From Aplidium turbinatum (lineage: Eukaryota > Chordata > Ascidiacea > Aplousobranchia > Polyclinidae), in the NCBI GenBank assembly GCA_918807975.1, contig OU964919.1, positions 38,075,824 through 38,139,823 of the forward strand: 64,000 nucleotides of DNA, written 5' to 3'. The notes beneath the pieces were generated by a model. It was not told where the DNA came from and ran no database searches. It saw only the letters and a list, made by a program, of their open reading frames with translations. The position numbers were made by a program, and so were the translations under genes. Positions 32,075 to 44,780 of this stretch are shown one piece after another; position 1 is the stretch's first letter; every line of letters begins with the position of its first letter.

Positions 32075-32580
32075 CAGTGGCGTAGCTAGGTACTTTGAAA
32101 GGGGAGGGGCGGCGGTGGCGGCGTGATCGCCAAAGACGACAACCAGCGGCGGGGGGTCTGGGGGGCCTCCCCCAAAAAATTTTGAAAAATTACTTTGAAT
32201 TTGGGACATTCTGAGAGCATGTTCAACAAAAATTTAGGTATGAATATTACTGTGAAATGGTGCTGTCCGGTGGCATAGCGAAATGATAAGATCATGCTTT
32301 CTTTGGCATTTTTCGGAAATAAAGCTATGTCTCTACAGTATGTTGAGTCTGGATGCAACCTATTTCGTCCCCTCAAATCGTGTAACAAAATTAAATTTCG
32401 ACTTATTTCGTCCCCTGAAAAGATCGAGAAATTTTGAAATGTTTGCGGCAACTCCGATCAGCGATTTCGGCTATGTCGTTTTTTTTTCTCGATCTTTTCA
32501 TGGTACGAAATATTCAGGCGACGAAATAGGTTGAATTCGTTGAGTCTCTATGTTTTCTTGTTGCGAATTCCTTTGCTGAA
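32075..32580 (-). mobile_element. Third-level hAT MITE of the cagtggcgtag family, reversed and truncated
   Basis: It starts cagtggcgtagctaggt and then runs as the reverse complement of the 15176-15640 element (for example ggtgctgtccggtggcatag). It breaks off near 32580 without its second end. It contains the 188-bp element at 32351-32538. Confidence 0.8.
32351..32538. mobile_element. 188-bp MITE with 9-bp target duplication (MULE-like)
   Basis: It is bounded by gttgagtct on both sides (32342-32350, 32539-32547). The ends are ggatgcaacctatttcgtc and the complement of gaattcaacctatttcgtc, with a second inner pair gaaaagatcgag/ctcgatcttttc. A 9-bp duplication with G-starting ends fits Mutator-like elements. 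The family is inferred. Confidence 0.75.
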
Positions 32581-33115
32581 TTCACTTGTTGAATTTTTCC
32601 TTTGAAAATGACAAAATTACTGCATTTTCTGAGTAAATTGCGGGCCCCCTAATTTGCGGGCCCTGTGCGATCGCACGGTTTGCACATCCCAAAGACCGGC
32701 ACTGGCTGGAGGTTACAACCCCACTTTGGCACGCGTGTGACGTCACGATATTGAGAGTGATGCTTTCAGTCTCTTTATGCTTGGGAATGATGCTTTCAGT
32801 CTAAAAAAAACTTGCCTAGTTTTAAACAAAACTGCATTAAAAGAGCGAGTTTCGCCAATACCAAACATTCAAACATCTCAGCCAGGAATTAACAACAAGA
32901 AAACATAGAGACTTGGCTTTGTTTCCGTAAAATGCCGAAGAAAACACGATCTTATCCTTTTGCTATGCCACCTGACAGCACCGTTTTACATGAATATTAA
33001 TACCCACATTTTTGTTGAAAATGCTCTCAGAATGCACCAAATTCAAAGTAATTTTTCAAAATTTTCTGGCGGGACCCCCCCAGACCCCTCTCCGCTGGGT
33101 GTCGTCTTAAGCAAA

Positions 33116-34795
33116 AACGCCGTTTAATCAAGCTGTGTCCTTTGTACTCATTATAAATAACAGAGTTTGAAGTGAACAATGTGTTACTTTATGATGGCTA
33201 AAGCAAGAAACAGAAACAAGTAAATAATACTAGAAAGACTTCTAAATCTATCAATTCATTAGTTGATCAAACTTGAAGTATAGTATGGTGGAAAAGAAGA
33301 TGTATCACGTCGTGAGTTCTATGAATTGACTGGTTCAAAATTCAAATCCAAATGATTTTAACGTGTGCTAGTTTGCACTCAAGGTCCTTCTTTAACAGAG
33401 ACCATAAATAGAGTCTTCTTCTCTTCAAATTAACACGTACTTTAAAGGGTAGACGTTAATATCTTAAAATTGATTCAAATATTTTTTTCACTATATTTAG
33501 ATGCTTTAAGTATCTGCTTTACGTGGATCCCATGTGGACTCTACGCCCTTTCAAGGTTAAAAAGTGTCGCAAACCTCCCTCTTTTTTAATTTCTTTTCAA
33601 TACCTGTGAAATTGCTTAACAATGCATATCCACTATTAAATTACGTCACAGACCTAAGTTATGTGGTTTGAAATATCCCAAGTCAGTTTCGTCATTTTAG
33701 AATTGTCGCTGGAAAGGTTGGTCGAATATTAAAACTGTTTTGCTTGTGCTTACCAACAAGACAAAATTTCCGTCTTTTATCTCAGTAATCTGTTTTGTGG
33801 TGACAATTGTTTCGTTTAGACTAGAGCGTGCGGTGTTGCGTTCTCTTTTAACAGCCCGTGTTGCTGAGTTTTTTCTTGAAATACAATTTGTGAAGAGGCT
33901 TCCAGAATTGTATTTCTTCGTTGTTATCGCATACAGACGAAAGGATTCGGGAAATTTATGTTACAACTTTCCCACGAAGATATTATGGTTTTCCGCTGTG
34001 ACCAGAATTACTAAGAACAATTCATGTGAATTGAAAAATAAACTCGTAATGAAGTATTATGTGATAAGTTTCTGGGCAGCCGATTTGTAGCAAGAATTGA
34101 AGTAATATGTGGTTGACTGCTTTCCGAATGTGACAACTAATCCGAATTGAATAGAAGTTGCAAAATTGAAAATGTAATCGCCTTATTGCTCCTGCCATTG
34201 ATTAGCTAACTGTTGCATCATATTCCAACGACAAGCATGCATTGTTTGCAGAACTGTTGCGTGTTTTATTAAAATAAAAAAGTACTCTGCAAGAATAGTA
34301 TTTGAGTTGGCAATGTAGAAATTAATAAAAAAGTTTGTTCTTTATTTTTAAATAGCATTGGACTCCAGCAAACTGTTGCACCCAGAACTGGAAAGGTGAT
34401 GCGTAAGGCAAAGTGGCATAGAGAATCACATTGTTACGTCCCACTGCTTCTACAGTACCATACAGTACATACAGGCCTTGACAACTTGCAAATTGGAGGT
34501 GTGATGGGAGGTCGATGCAATTTTGATTTTGAACTCCAAGCTAAATTTACTTTATTTCCCTTTGGAAGAATAATTTTGAGAATCCCAACTGCCAAAGTCT
34601 GATCACTGAATCTCAAACTTTGGAGCAGAGCTTGCCTGTTGAGTGTTGGCATTACCTGCATATACTGTATAGGTCGCCATGGCTCAAACCTATGTATTGG
34701 AAAGCTAATTTCACTATTACTCATCGAACTCTGCATTGCATTACGCTCATTAAACCGAATAGGAATCTGTTTGGCTAGTGACCGGAAAGTGGGTA
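33116..34795. other. 1.7 kb without a recognised gene
   Basis: Open frames at 33740-34090 (plus) and 34434-34811 (minus) show no domain, no convincing splice context and no repeat relationship in this window. I see nothing else. Confidence 0.4.
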
Positions 34796-34849
34796 TACCG
34801 GGTGCGGACAAAGTCCTTGGACTAAAATTAAATTTTAATTTACTATGTC

Positions 34850-35940
34850 CTTAAATAGATTATCATAATTTAGCTTTATTTTCAGTGACGATCGGTGAGG
34901 GAAAGCAAGGAAAGCAGTGCTTACCTGAGCAAAAACTATGCAAAATATAATGACTGAATTCTAGGTTTAACTTTTTATTATTTTTATCACGTCTATTTTA
35001 ACTTGAAAATTACTGTATTCGTGACTAGAATTACTCGTAACGCTTGTGAGTAGTCTAAGTCCTCACCAAACCGCATGTCTTGCCTATAAATGCCAATTAA
35101 CGCAAACGCTTCTGTCAGAAACAATCACTGAGGCTCCAGGTAAGCAACTATCAAACTTGCTTTCCCAGATTCAAAAATGTCAAAAACGCCTTCGTTTTAT
35201 CCAATCCTCACTCGTTTTGCAAAACGTCACCAGCTGCTTAGCCAATCAGATGTGTTATGGTTATGGTATGGTTAGTTTTGCTTTCCCAGTGACGTCAATG
35301 GTCTCTCATCACGGTACAGAGCACAGCATCATAATGCGAAATAATTGTTGCTGTTTTTTGATGTCTCCTCGCCATGTACTTTAGCCTACTAGCTTTCATA
35401 GTCATGCCTTTGCTCTTTTTACAGCGTTGATATAACGTTACTTCGCCAATGAACGTTCAGGTGCGGATGCAATATTTAGTTCGTTAAGCTTCTATACGCA
35501 GGAGGCAAACTTATCCAGCTTTTTGTACAAATTGCTTGCGGTTGTAATGTTTAGGCCTAAGTGTTAGTTTTTGTAGTGTAGGCCTAACTAAATATCTGAG
35601 AATGAACATTCATGACGAATTAAATATTTAGACAACTATTATTATTCCATGTCTAACACTGGATTTTGGTCCTGCAACGTTAATATTAAGATTGTTCATG
35701 ACTTCTAAACATTAAATGGATGTATGATCACGACAAAGGCGAAGCACAATTTGACAGATTTTTATTTTTGATTTGTTTTGGAAATGCTCTCAGAGCGCAC
35801 CAAATTGGAAGTGTTTTTCAAAAATTTCTGGGGGAGGCCCCCCAGACCCCCCGGTGGAAGTGTTGCCTTCGGCGACACACCTTCGGGCTTCGCTCGACGG
35901 TTACGCCCTTCGTGCCTACTACCTTGCTGCAGCATATTTC
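34850..35940. repeat. Insertion block in the mariner 5' UTR
   Basis: The block between the left terminal repeat and the transposase start is too long for a mariner leader. It opens with a hAT-like cagtgacgatcggtgaggg near 34885. It contains a patch at about 35775-35855 (ggaaatgctctcagagcgca, then gggggaggccccccagaccc) related to the 3' part of the cagtggcgtag hAT MITEs. Exact ends were not resolved. Confidence 0.5.
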
Positions 35941-36105
35941 CAAGTTGCTTTCCCAACGGTTTAAGCCACCGAACGTCACTGTTTACTTTCAAGTATGAGT
36001 GATAAACGTGCAGCTATCATTGAGCTTCATCGAGCACGCAAGACCAATTCAGAGATAATAAAGCTTCTTGAAGCACCGAAATCAACAGTTTATCACACTG
36101 TTAGC

Positions 36106-37044
36106 CAGTGCTGTATTCGTAAAAAAAACATAGGGTATAGGCTACTACCAGATTTGCCAAAATGATAAATAATACACAACTTGCAAAATGCTAATCTTTA
36201 TTCTACCATAACATGAATTATCAACATCAACATTGGACGAGAGGTACAAAATTGTTTATTTTTCTATGAATACATTCGGTTCAGTTGTTTTTATTTCTGA
36301 CCAGCAAAAACAATACACGTAAACATAGCAAAGGTCGAGAAAAAAGTAAAAAGGACAAAAAGTGAACTTTAAAACGTGCTTGCGACCGAAGTAAGTTATC
36401 CAGTTAAAAGAAATTTAGCACGGTCACAACACCTTCAGAAGATATAAAGGGAAAACAAAATTAAAGATATAAAGGGAAAACAAAATTAAAGATATAAAGG
36501 GAAAACAAAATTAAAGATATAAAGGGAAAATAAAAAAATGTTACAAAAAAAAAAAACAAACATATATATATAGGCTATAGCTTTATTAGCTGATATTTTT
36601 AAGATTTGTATGGACAGTTGCAATGAAGATCGGCCATGGTGAGTTATCAAGAGTGCTGATGGTCGTGAGGGGAACACATCTTGATGCATTTAGCTCATAG
36701 CAAAAAAGAGCAAGGCAGGCAAAGAAAACCCAACAAAGAAATCCTACTACGAGCAAAGCCATTTCAAGCGCAACGCACCAGGCCTTGCACGACTCACAAA
36801 ACAGTTAGGCTATAACTTGACAACACGAAAACAATGACAAAAACAAATAAGCCACATTTCAAACAGCCTGCCGAGAGGAATCTAAATCTTTATCCTCTTT
36901 ACAAATTTGGGATCTCGTAGTTGTCAAGAATCAGTAAGGATACCATGGGCACTCTCTTTGGAAAACCAGAAGGTATACTATTGTTGCTCAAAAAAGCAGA
37001 GAGAATACTGCGTATACCGCCGTATACCCTCGAATACAGCACTG
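36106..37044. mobile_element. hAT non-autonomous element, 939 bp, inside the mariner transposase
   Basis: The ends cagtgctgtattcg are perfectly inverted and the 8-bp target duplication ctgttagc is exact (36098-36105, 37045-37052). Without it the mariner frame reads across the site (HTVS-RFKEL). The interior has no transposase and includes a 25-bp tandem repeat. Confidence 0.92.
36440..36539. repeat. Tandem repeat, 4 x 25 bp
   Basis: There are four head-to-tail units of agatataaagggaaaacaaa plus attaa, the last imperfect. They lie inside the hAT element at 36106-37044. No spacers, so a minisatellite. Confidence 0.9.
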
Positions 37045-38300
37045 CTGTTAGCAGGTTTAAAGAACTGAACAGTGCTGAAGATCGCCCTCGAAGTAGGAGA
37101 CAACGAACTTTTCGTACCCCAAAGGTCATTAATGCGGTTCGAGCCAGAATCCGCCGCAATCCCAAAAGATCCACGGGGAAAATGGTTTGCGAAATGGATG
37201 TGAATGAAAAGACGATCAGGAAGATCGTTAAAACCGATCTGAAGTTGTCCCCAATCAAAACGCAAACTTGCCAACACCTCACAGACCTCTAAAAAGAAAA
37301 GAGAATCGATCGAGTTAAAATTCATCTGAACAAAATGAAGTCAGGTACGGACACAGGAGAGATCATTTTCTCAGATGAAAAATTGTTCAATGTCGAAGCA
37401 GTGTGTAACCGACAAAATGATCGTATCCGTGCTAAGTCTTCTGCAGACATTCTTGACTCCATGAAAAAAGTTTTCATGCGCCTGAAGCCGTCTTCTGTCG
37501 TGGTGTGGGCCGCTGTCTCCAAAACCTGGAAGTCTCCCCTCATTTTTGTTCCACAAAGCGCTAAAGTTAACACCAATTCGTACATTGAAACAAGTTTGAC
37601 TCCTGCCCTTGCAGAGGCTAAAAAACACTTCAAAAGGAAGCCATTCACATTCCAACAAGACGGTGCGCCATCCCACACGTCCAAGAAAACCCAGGAATGG
37701 TGCCAGAACCATTTTCCTCATTTCTGGGGCAAGGAAGTTCGGCCGCCTCATCACCAGACCTGAATCCAATGGGCTTTTGTGTTTGGTCCATTTTGGAGGC
37801 AGATGCCTGTGCTTCATCCCATGACTCAGTTGAGGCGTTGAAGTGCTCTCTCAAAAAAGCATGGGGCAAATACTCCAGAAAACCCTGCTACGTAAAGCGG
37901 TAGGGAGTTTCACCAGTAGACTTGAGCATGTTATTCAGGCCAGAGGAGAACATATTGAATAAAACTTTGTACGATTGTTAGTTACTGTCTTGGCAATACA
38001 CCGTTAAAATATTTTGCGATTTTATTCACTATTTACAGAAATACTACACTTTAAAGCAGTCCAAGGACTTTGTCCGCTCCCTGTAGGGTAGTCTTGTAGA
38101 AAGCACAATAGCATCTCAATGCAGTTCGGATAATCTTTTAGTTTTGAGATTGACAACTATATTAACATTCTGCTCCAAAGTAGCTCAAAATTAGTTTAAA
38201 AAAACAACAAATATTGGAATGAGTACTTTGATCAATCTTTGTTTGATTAATTCACTAGTCAACAAAAAAAAATTTTTTTCTTGCATGAACTTTGAGAACT

Positions 38301-38673
38301 GATTTAGGGTAACTTTGGGGTGCTGAATCCGAATCTGAACTCAGATTTATCCTATCACGTCAGGTTTGTGAGATATGATAACAGCAAATTGCTACTTTTG
38401 TCAAAAGTGGAAGATTTGGCGTTGCGTTTACCACCAACATATGCAGTGCTACAACGAAAGGTTAGTGTTAGACAGGCCAAAACATTTTAAATAAGGTTAG
38501 CCTACTGAACAAGCATTGCCATAGACCTGTATAAATTTTTGTGGTTTCATGCAAAACATTGACGGGGGTGGGGGTCAGTTATACTTTTAGCCTCCCTTTT
38601 AGCTTGTTACTACTGCATGGTTAATAATGTTGCTGAGAAAACAAATTGGTATCAAAATTATAGTTGGTGGGTG
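38301..38673 (+). repeat. Right-copy counterpart of the dispersed repeat at 398-770
   Basis: Same sequence at offset 37903. The following stretch to 39912 holds nothing new; the tRNA-like patch recurs near 39600-39683. Confidence 0.6.
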
Positions 38674-39912
38674 TATTTCAGCAAAATTACCATAAATTCA
38701 TTGAAAAACTCCATGCAAGAAAAGTTGTGTTAACCAGTGTTTTGATTCCTGCTACCTCTCGCAGTTACTCATCACTGTGTTGGTTTGTTTATCAACTGTT
38801 AGCTGTGTGTGCCTTGCACTTAACCTCTTAACTTATAGCATTGCATTTGAGTAAATGTGGTCACTTTGTGTACTTTGTTGTGCAGCGGCAATTATGTTCC
38901 GGTTTTTGGGTTGCTGCACTGCGTTATTTAAATACAAATAAACACTAATTTTACACTAAAGAAACAAACGTATGTGATCAGATATATCAATGAGGTCGAG
39001 TCTGTGCATCATTATTATCAATCTGTCTCAACTTCATATCAGAACAGCTTTGAATGAAACTCAGTGAATGGAATACTTCCTTAGAAAATTGAAAGGAATA
39101 TACAGTAGTTTATTACAAAGTTTATTCAACTGTCGGTTTACATTTCACGCTTTTAACTGCTCCAAGCCTAAACCTGTGTCGAAGCTTCAAATCTTCACTC
39201 GGACAATAAGCTGCCTGGAAAAGGCTTCAGATGTACATCAAGTCTATGATAAGTGTCTACTCGCCCGAATCATTACAAATACTTTTGGAGTCTCATTAGT
39301 GCAATGATATGTAGGCGAGGAACACACTCAATAAAGTCATCACTCATCAGAACAGTAGGCTAAATACAGAATGAAACTTCTCACTAGGCATCTAATTAAG
39401 TTATGAAATTGTTTCTTGTGCTTTTCCAGACTAGTGATTGACCAGGCTAGACCAGAGGTGCTGAAAGTGCGATCGTAGCTACACTGTTTGCACCCCTGAG
39501 CCAGACTATCGCAACTGCAATTTTTATTCAAACTGGAGTGCAGTTTTTCTGTTTTTTAAATTTGTAACCTGAAAATGTCTTTATTTTGTCAACAGGCTAT
39601 ACAGCTCAGTGGTCCGCCCAGTGGTTGTGGTTAAGAGCCCGACTCAAGATATAGCGGCGCTGGTTCGGCGTTTGAGGTGTGCGTTTGAACAACGCACTTC
39701 AGGACTGCTCTCTATTCAGCGTCATCTAGTGAATGAAATAATTTTCCTTGCAACAACAATCGGCAACTTCACTCTGACGATCTCGGTAACCGGTCCTTCG
39801 TCAAAAGCCTCTACAAATATGCGAAGCTACCAGGAATAATTAATCAAAGTCTGGCTGAAACTGTTCACCAGGCTTTTGATAAATAAAGTAGCTTGTGTTC
39901 TTCTGGTAACTA

Positions 39913-40081
39913 CAGTCGTGTCCATATTAATTGACTCAAGCAGGAAAAAGAATGCAATTTCAGTTATTCAAGGTTTTTATTATTTATTTTACACAATACA
40001 TTTCAAAACCCGGTGTTAATAACTTGTGTGACCACCTTGATTCTTCAGCACCTCTTTCACACGTTTGGTTTTAGTAGTGCA
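39913..40081 (-). mobile_element. Right-copy Tc1-like remnant
   Basis: Counterpart of 2010-2178, with the same C-terminal codons and terminal repeat next to TA. Confidence 0.65.
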
Positions 40082-40233
40082 ATCAATACGTGGCACATTC
40101 TTCTTTGGGTGGTTGGCCAGCCGTAAAGACGGTTATTGCAGCGACTACTAAAAATATTATTAACTTCCACATCACGAGCCTCAAACTTTAGATGGCTTAC
40201 TCAATCATAAAAGTTCAAAACACTGAAAAGTAT
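40082..40233 (-). pseudogene. Right-copy degenerate exon-c fragment
   Basis: Counterpart of 2179-2330. It is a decayed paralogue of exon c and its upstream intron. Confidence 0.7.
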
Positions 40234-41260
40234 TTCACATCTGACTAAACGTGCTTTCAAGCTTGCTGACAGTTTATAACACCATAGGCATATTTTCAAA
40301 AGCTTAAAATTTCTAATGTATTTTGTAAAACTAACCTATTTAAAAAAAATTAACGTTTAAGCTGCAACTTCAGTAGCTTATATCTGGCACGCTCAGTCCA
40401 AGTGAAACTGCTGACGTAGGCAGCATGTAGGCTACGGTACAGTAAAAGTGGGCTGTGTACTGTTTAAAACTGGTGTAAAAGTGAAAAAGTAAATGTCAGC
40501 ACAACCCCTGGAATGTAAGACCGGATATACGTCACAAAAAATTGTTGTCTGGTGTTATGTCTCATTAACGACAAAATTTGAGTCAACATTCAAAACTTTT
40601 AATGTATTTCGATGAAGAAAAATTGACTTAATTTTCAATCCTAAAAACCTTGATGCGCAAGTGCAGTAAATAGCTATTAGGCCTATCCTTACTTTCTAGA
40701 GTAATGTTGCACAAACTACCACCATGAAGTGCATGCACGGCAGTTGAGAGGACAACTTGGGCCCCGTACCGATGAGATCCTCGGCCCAAAATCCAGACAC
40801 CAGAGAAAAACACACTAGGCTACATCCAAAGCACATGCAATGGTTTTGTCAAGTTTCCGGTCCCTTGGAAAGGTTACAAACCCCCAAAATCATTTCGGAC
40901 CCGAGTCTATAAGTGCCCCTGGACCCCCCTGAACGCTACTGAGTGCATATGCAACAAAGACAAATCGATAATCGCGCAATGACAACCTACGTCGATTGCA
41001 AGAGTAGTTTCTTCAAAATCAGAAACTGGTTTTATGTAAATCTTGAACCCCAAGCGCAGTTACAAGTAAGACCGCACCAGAGATGGTAAATTTTAATACT
41101 GATTGTAGCCTCCAGATAATCCGCCTACCCAACAACCAACACACAGTACAGTACATCAAAAAGGAAATAATTAAAAAAAAAGTAAAATATTGACATATTG
41201 CAGCGTATAGTATTTCGTATACCAATTCATGTACAATTAAAATACATATAAGCTATACAG

Positions 41261-42632
41261 CAGTGCTTCCCAACCGGTCACGTAACAAACTTCAGGGGTC
41301 GCAGAAAGGATACCAATTTGCACAAAGGATACCAATTTGCACAAAGGATACCAATTTGCACAAAGGATACCAATTTGCACAAAGTACTGCATATTAACTT
41401 TTGTGCAAGGTGCTGTGACATATATAAACTTTATTAAGAGTCGCGCAATCAAGTCAAACAAACAAAGAATCTACTAAAAAATATCGAAGAAAATCAACTT
41501 CAGTTTTTAGGACACGTGCTGCGAAAAGGAAAATTAGAACATCTCTCTCTCACAGGCAAAGTTGAAGGAAAGCGTGCTCAAGGCAGACAAAGATTAACCT
41601 ACTTAAACCAACAAAACCAATACCAACATACACCTAATCATGGACTTCTAAATAGTAGCATCTGGACTGGAAACTCAGTGGGCAACATGAAGCCAAACAG
41701 TTGGTACCAACTGTTGTACCAACTGTTTGGCTTCATGTTGCCCACTGAGTTTCCAGTCCAGATGCTACTATTTAGAAGTCCATGACCTAATACACAAAGC
41801 AAACAACAGAGAATCTTGGAGACTTTTCATGCAAGAGGCAGTCAATGCTTGAAATCAAGTGCGACAATTAAAGAAGAAGAGTCGCGCACTCAATAGGCTG
41901 CACGTATTTTTAAAAAGTTATGAGGTAAAATGGAATCGGAGTTAAAAACATTTTTCTGCATCGTGAAGTGAGGTGACTTTCAAAAGTCAAAGCTTTAAAA
42001 TGACTAGCCAATTAACGTTGAAAACCGAAATCGTGATTTTTCCAACAGAATAAAAATCCAGTCTTGGTGCACCATTTTCGCAATAACATCTAGCTTTTGA
42101 AATTATGTCAAATTTGCTTGAAAAATTAAACGACTTTAATTTGTCCCTCCTAGGAAAAAACTTCAATATTTTGCATTGAAATCTAAAATTGATACGTTCA
42201 TCAAAAAATTGAACATCTGGAAACCAAAATTTCAAAATGATTTATCTGAAATGTTCTCACTTCGCATACCGTTTCAGCCTAAGCAACATTGAAACCGCCT
42301 TGAGACCGACATTAACAAACACTGAGCCACAGCTGGACTTGCTTTGTAGCAGAAAGCAGTCACACCTATCACACTGAATAAATGTGTTTGCTTTTTTGTT
42401 TTGTTTCCAGTAGGCTACCCATAGGCTTCGTTGTGATGGTCAGAAATAAATAAAAAATAAAAACAAACTGAACTGAGTACCGGTAAATTGTTTTTGGTTT
42501 TCGTTTAATCTAAGCTTTTCAATAAATATCGCAAATGGATATTTCGCACTGTTCATCATTTTAATCGTAAGTGGTCTCGAAACAATTTAGAAGATTAAAA
42601 GGGGTGCGAGCAAAAAAGTTTGGGAAGCCCTG
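41261..42632. mobile_element. Right-copy hAT element with LINE tail and tandem repeat
   Basis: Counterpart of 3358-4729. It contains the 4 x 19-bp array (41305-41380), the LINE C-terminal fragment (41468-41854) and the palindrome (41639-41784). Confidence 0.6.
41639..41784. mobile_element. Right-copy 146-bp palindrome, arms perfect
   Basis: Counterpart of 3736-3881. Here the two 69-bp arms are fully complementary, whereas the left copy carries two mismatches in its left arm. Flanked by acctaat on both sides. Confidence 0.85.
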
Positions 42633-43491
42633 CTATAGTATACAGTATACATAAACTGTATTGTAAACAACAAATAGCCTATACTACTATCAGTACAAAG
42701 TTAAGCGGAGCGAATCATATCAAAATATGCTATAGTAGATTATTGGATATTCTGTTTGAATAAGGATCTTCGAATAAGGTTTTTAGGTTATTATAGTAGC
42801 TATATTTGATAACAGCTGTACTCTATATCAGTTGTTCTTAACTTTTTTGTCTTGGCGGACCCCTTTTGGTGCCCTCGAAGCGGTCGCGGATCCCAAAAAA
42901 AAGCTGAAACTTCAGTATATCGCGTCTTCTAACGGAAACAAATGTTTCATAACTTTCGAAGCGACACACTTCGAAGAATTTGCTGAACTTGCATCACACA
43001 TGACGGTTTTAATGATATTGAAAAATTTCTGTTATGAGCTATATGTTGGCACACAGGATCAAAAATTCGTAGGCTAAGCCTAATCTACGCCTACATTATG
43101 CTGATTCAATGTTTTTCTATAAATTTTATCGTGATTCGATTAAATTTGTGCGACCTTTACAAGGATAAAGCTTTGGTAGAGAGTTTGCTTTGTTGAACCA
43201 TAGAGAAATAAAACATAGTAACTTTAGCGGGTTTAACATTACTTTATTATTATAAATAAAGTATGTTAAACCTTTACAAAGAATTTCTCACTTTCTTCAT
43301 TTTTAATCAATATTTTATTGTGCCTAATAACCACAGTCATGACAAAACTATGAGTGCTGATAGGCTGTTTGTTAAAGTGCTTTGTTCGAGCAAGCAAATG
43401 AGATATCATGGATCTATTGATTTTTTTTTAATTATTATTGAATTAACATGCCAAGTAGGCCTAACAACAATTGCCCAGAGTATGAAACTTA

Positions 43492-44780
43492 GGGTCGAAT
43501 GCACCAACAGTGATTAAACTGTAGGCTATTTAACTTAATCTTGAATTAAACTATAATTGAGTGAGACTTTAGTATGCACCAACACCAAGGGCTATTTAAA
43601 CCATGATTAAACTGTGATTAACTAGGCAAGTTAAGTAACAGAGTTTATACAGCTCCAGAGTAGGTTTAAAGCTTGATTAACTTACCAGCAAAGGTTTCTA
43701 GTGCTGGTATTGTATTAGTTCTTGGTAATTGCAACATCAGAGAATTTTTGTTGCTGAAAGGCCAATTTTTTTTACCGTTTTAACATAAGATATAGCGATA
43801 GTGCTCATCAGTTCACTAGCGAGTAGCCTAATGATACAAGTGTCCGGTATACAAAGAAAGGCATCATGCTATGTTATAATGATGTAACTTACTGTGTTGC
43901 AGAATTTTGTGCCGTGAATATTATTTTGAGGCAAAAATGAAAGATCATACTTAGGCCAAAAGCGAATAGCAGAAATTGTTATATTGCAATATGTGCAGTA
44001 GGGTGGGGTGAAAAAGGAAAATCTTGATTGCATAATACATATGATTCATTTGAAAGTACCAATTCGAATCATAACGTTTTAAACAAAAAATATCTCTTTA
44101 TTATTAAGGTAAAATTTTGAATTTCATACAATCACGATAGGCCAAATAGACCATTTTTCGGTCCAAAATGGGCCTGTCTGGGCCAATCCATACACTTGAT
44201 ACTTCTGAAACTGTTACATTCCTATCTTAACTTTTCAAAACGAAACTTTTAAGAATAATCCCAGCCTTCTATGACCATCAGTTCAAATTTTAGGTATCAA
44301 ATCTCATTTATTTTAATAATCGTTCGTAAAACCCCCCTGTAGCGGGGCGTTAATGTAGGGGCAACCCAAAACTTTTTTCATGGTATGTTTTTTTATTCCC
44401 AGTGGCATTATTTTGGGGGGTATTCAGAATTTGTAATCCAAATTTGTATTTTACCATACCCCCCTTTAACATTAGGCTACAAATAACTTATCAGCAAATA
44501 TAACGCTTTTTGCCATTGCCATGAACAACAATGTATGTAGGTACCTTTTTCTACCACTGAACTGTACTGAATCCCATAACAAATCAAAGAAATACTCATT
44601 GCTACAGTTATGACTCAGCAAAATCATCAACAGTCTGATTAAATCATTGATCAACTAATCATGAACAAAGTTTTGTTGGTGCATAGGCTACCAAAAACGA
44701 TTAACTTTAAACACTGTTTAGTTAAACAATGATTAACTTTAATCATTGTTTAAGTTAATCACTATTGGTGCATTCGACCC
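43492..44780. mobile_element. Right-copy Harbinger-like element
   Basis: Counterpart of 5589-6877 with identical ends and TTA flanks. The stretch from 44781 to 48005 corresponds to 6881-10113 and holds no recognised gene. Confidence 0.65.

Larger units (their letters stand above)
32001..32704. mobile_element. Nested hAT MITE (cagtgccggtctta ends)
   Basis: The ends are cagtgccggtcttaggg and the complement of cagtgccggtctttggg. The flanks share gctggag, an 8-bp target duplication less one base. It is inserted in the hAT MITE at 31963 and itself contains the element at 32075. Confidence 0.8.
31963..33115 (+). mobile_element. hAT MITE (cagtggcgtagcc family) carrying nested insertions
   Basis: The left end is cagtggcgtagccaatggg. 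After the nested element at 32001-32704 the body resumes with gaggttacaacccc and follows the 15176-15640 element to gctgggtgtcgtctta. The far terminus has decayed near 33115. No coding capacity. Confidence 0.75.
35995..37962 (+). pseudogene. Mariner-type transposase, broken
   Basis: It starts MSDKRAAIIELHRARKTNSE and runs into a helix-turn-helix (APKSTVYHTVS). There it is interrupted by a hAT element (36106-37044) and resumes RFKELNSAEDRPRSRRQRT. First catalytic Asp: FSDEK near 37373. Second: QQDGAPSHTS. The third motif reads SSPDLNPMGFCVWSIL; the family norm NPMDF implies the third Asp has become Gly. Spacing of the second and third positions gives DD37D. There is also an in-frame stop near 37290 and about two frameshifts past 37730. 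The end LEHVIQARGEHIE is typical. It is a dead copy. Confidence 0.85.
34798..38083 (+). mobile_element. Mariner-like transposon (DD37D type) split by insertions
   Basis: It lies between TA dinucleotides (34796-34797, 38084-38085). The terminal repeats of about 26 bp agree: ccgggtgcggacaaagtcct on the left and the complement of cagggagcggacaaagtcct on the right. An insertion block of about 1.1 kb lies in the 5' UTR and a 939-bp hAT element lies inside the transposase gene. The last 180 bp equal window bases 1-180, so the element spans the point where the duplicated sequence begins as seen here. Confidence 0.9.

Noticed and set aside
33740-34090. 116-codon open frame
   Set aside because: No recognisable domain or homologous repeat; left unannotated as a gene.
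35046-35384. 112-codon open frame inside the mariner
   Set aside because: It lies within the insertion block of the mariner 5' UTR and shows no protein motif.
36440-36539. Second set of regular repeats
   Set aside because: Contiguous 25-bp units inside a hAT element; a minisatellite only.
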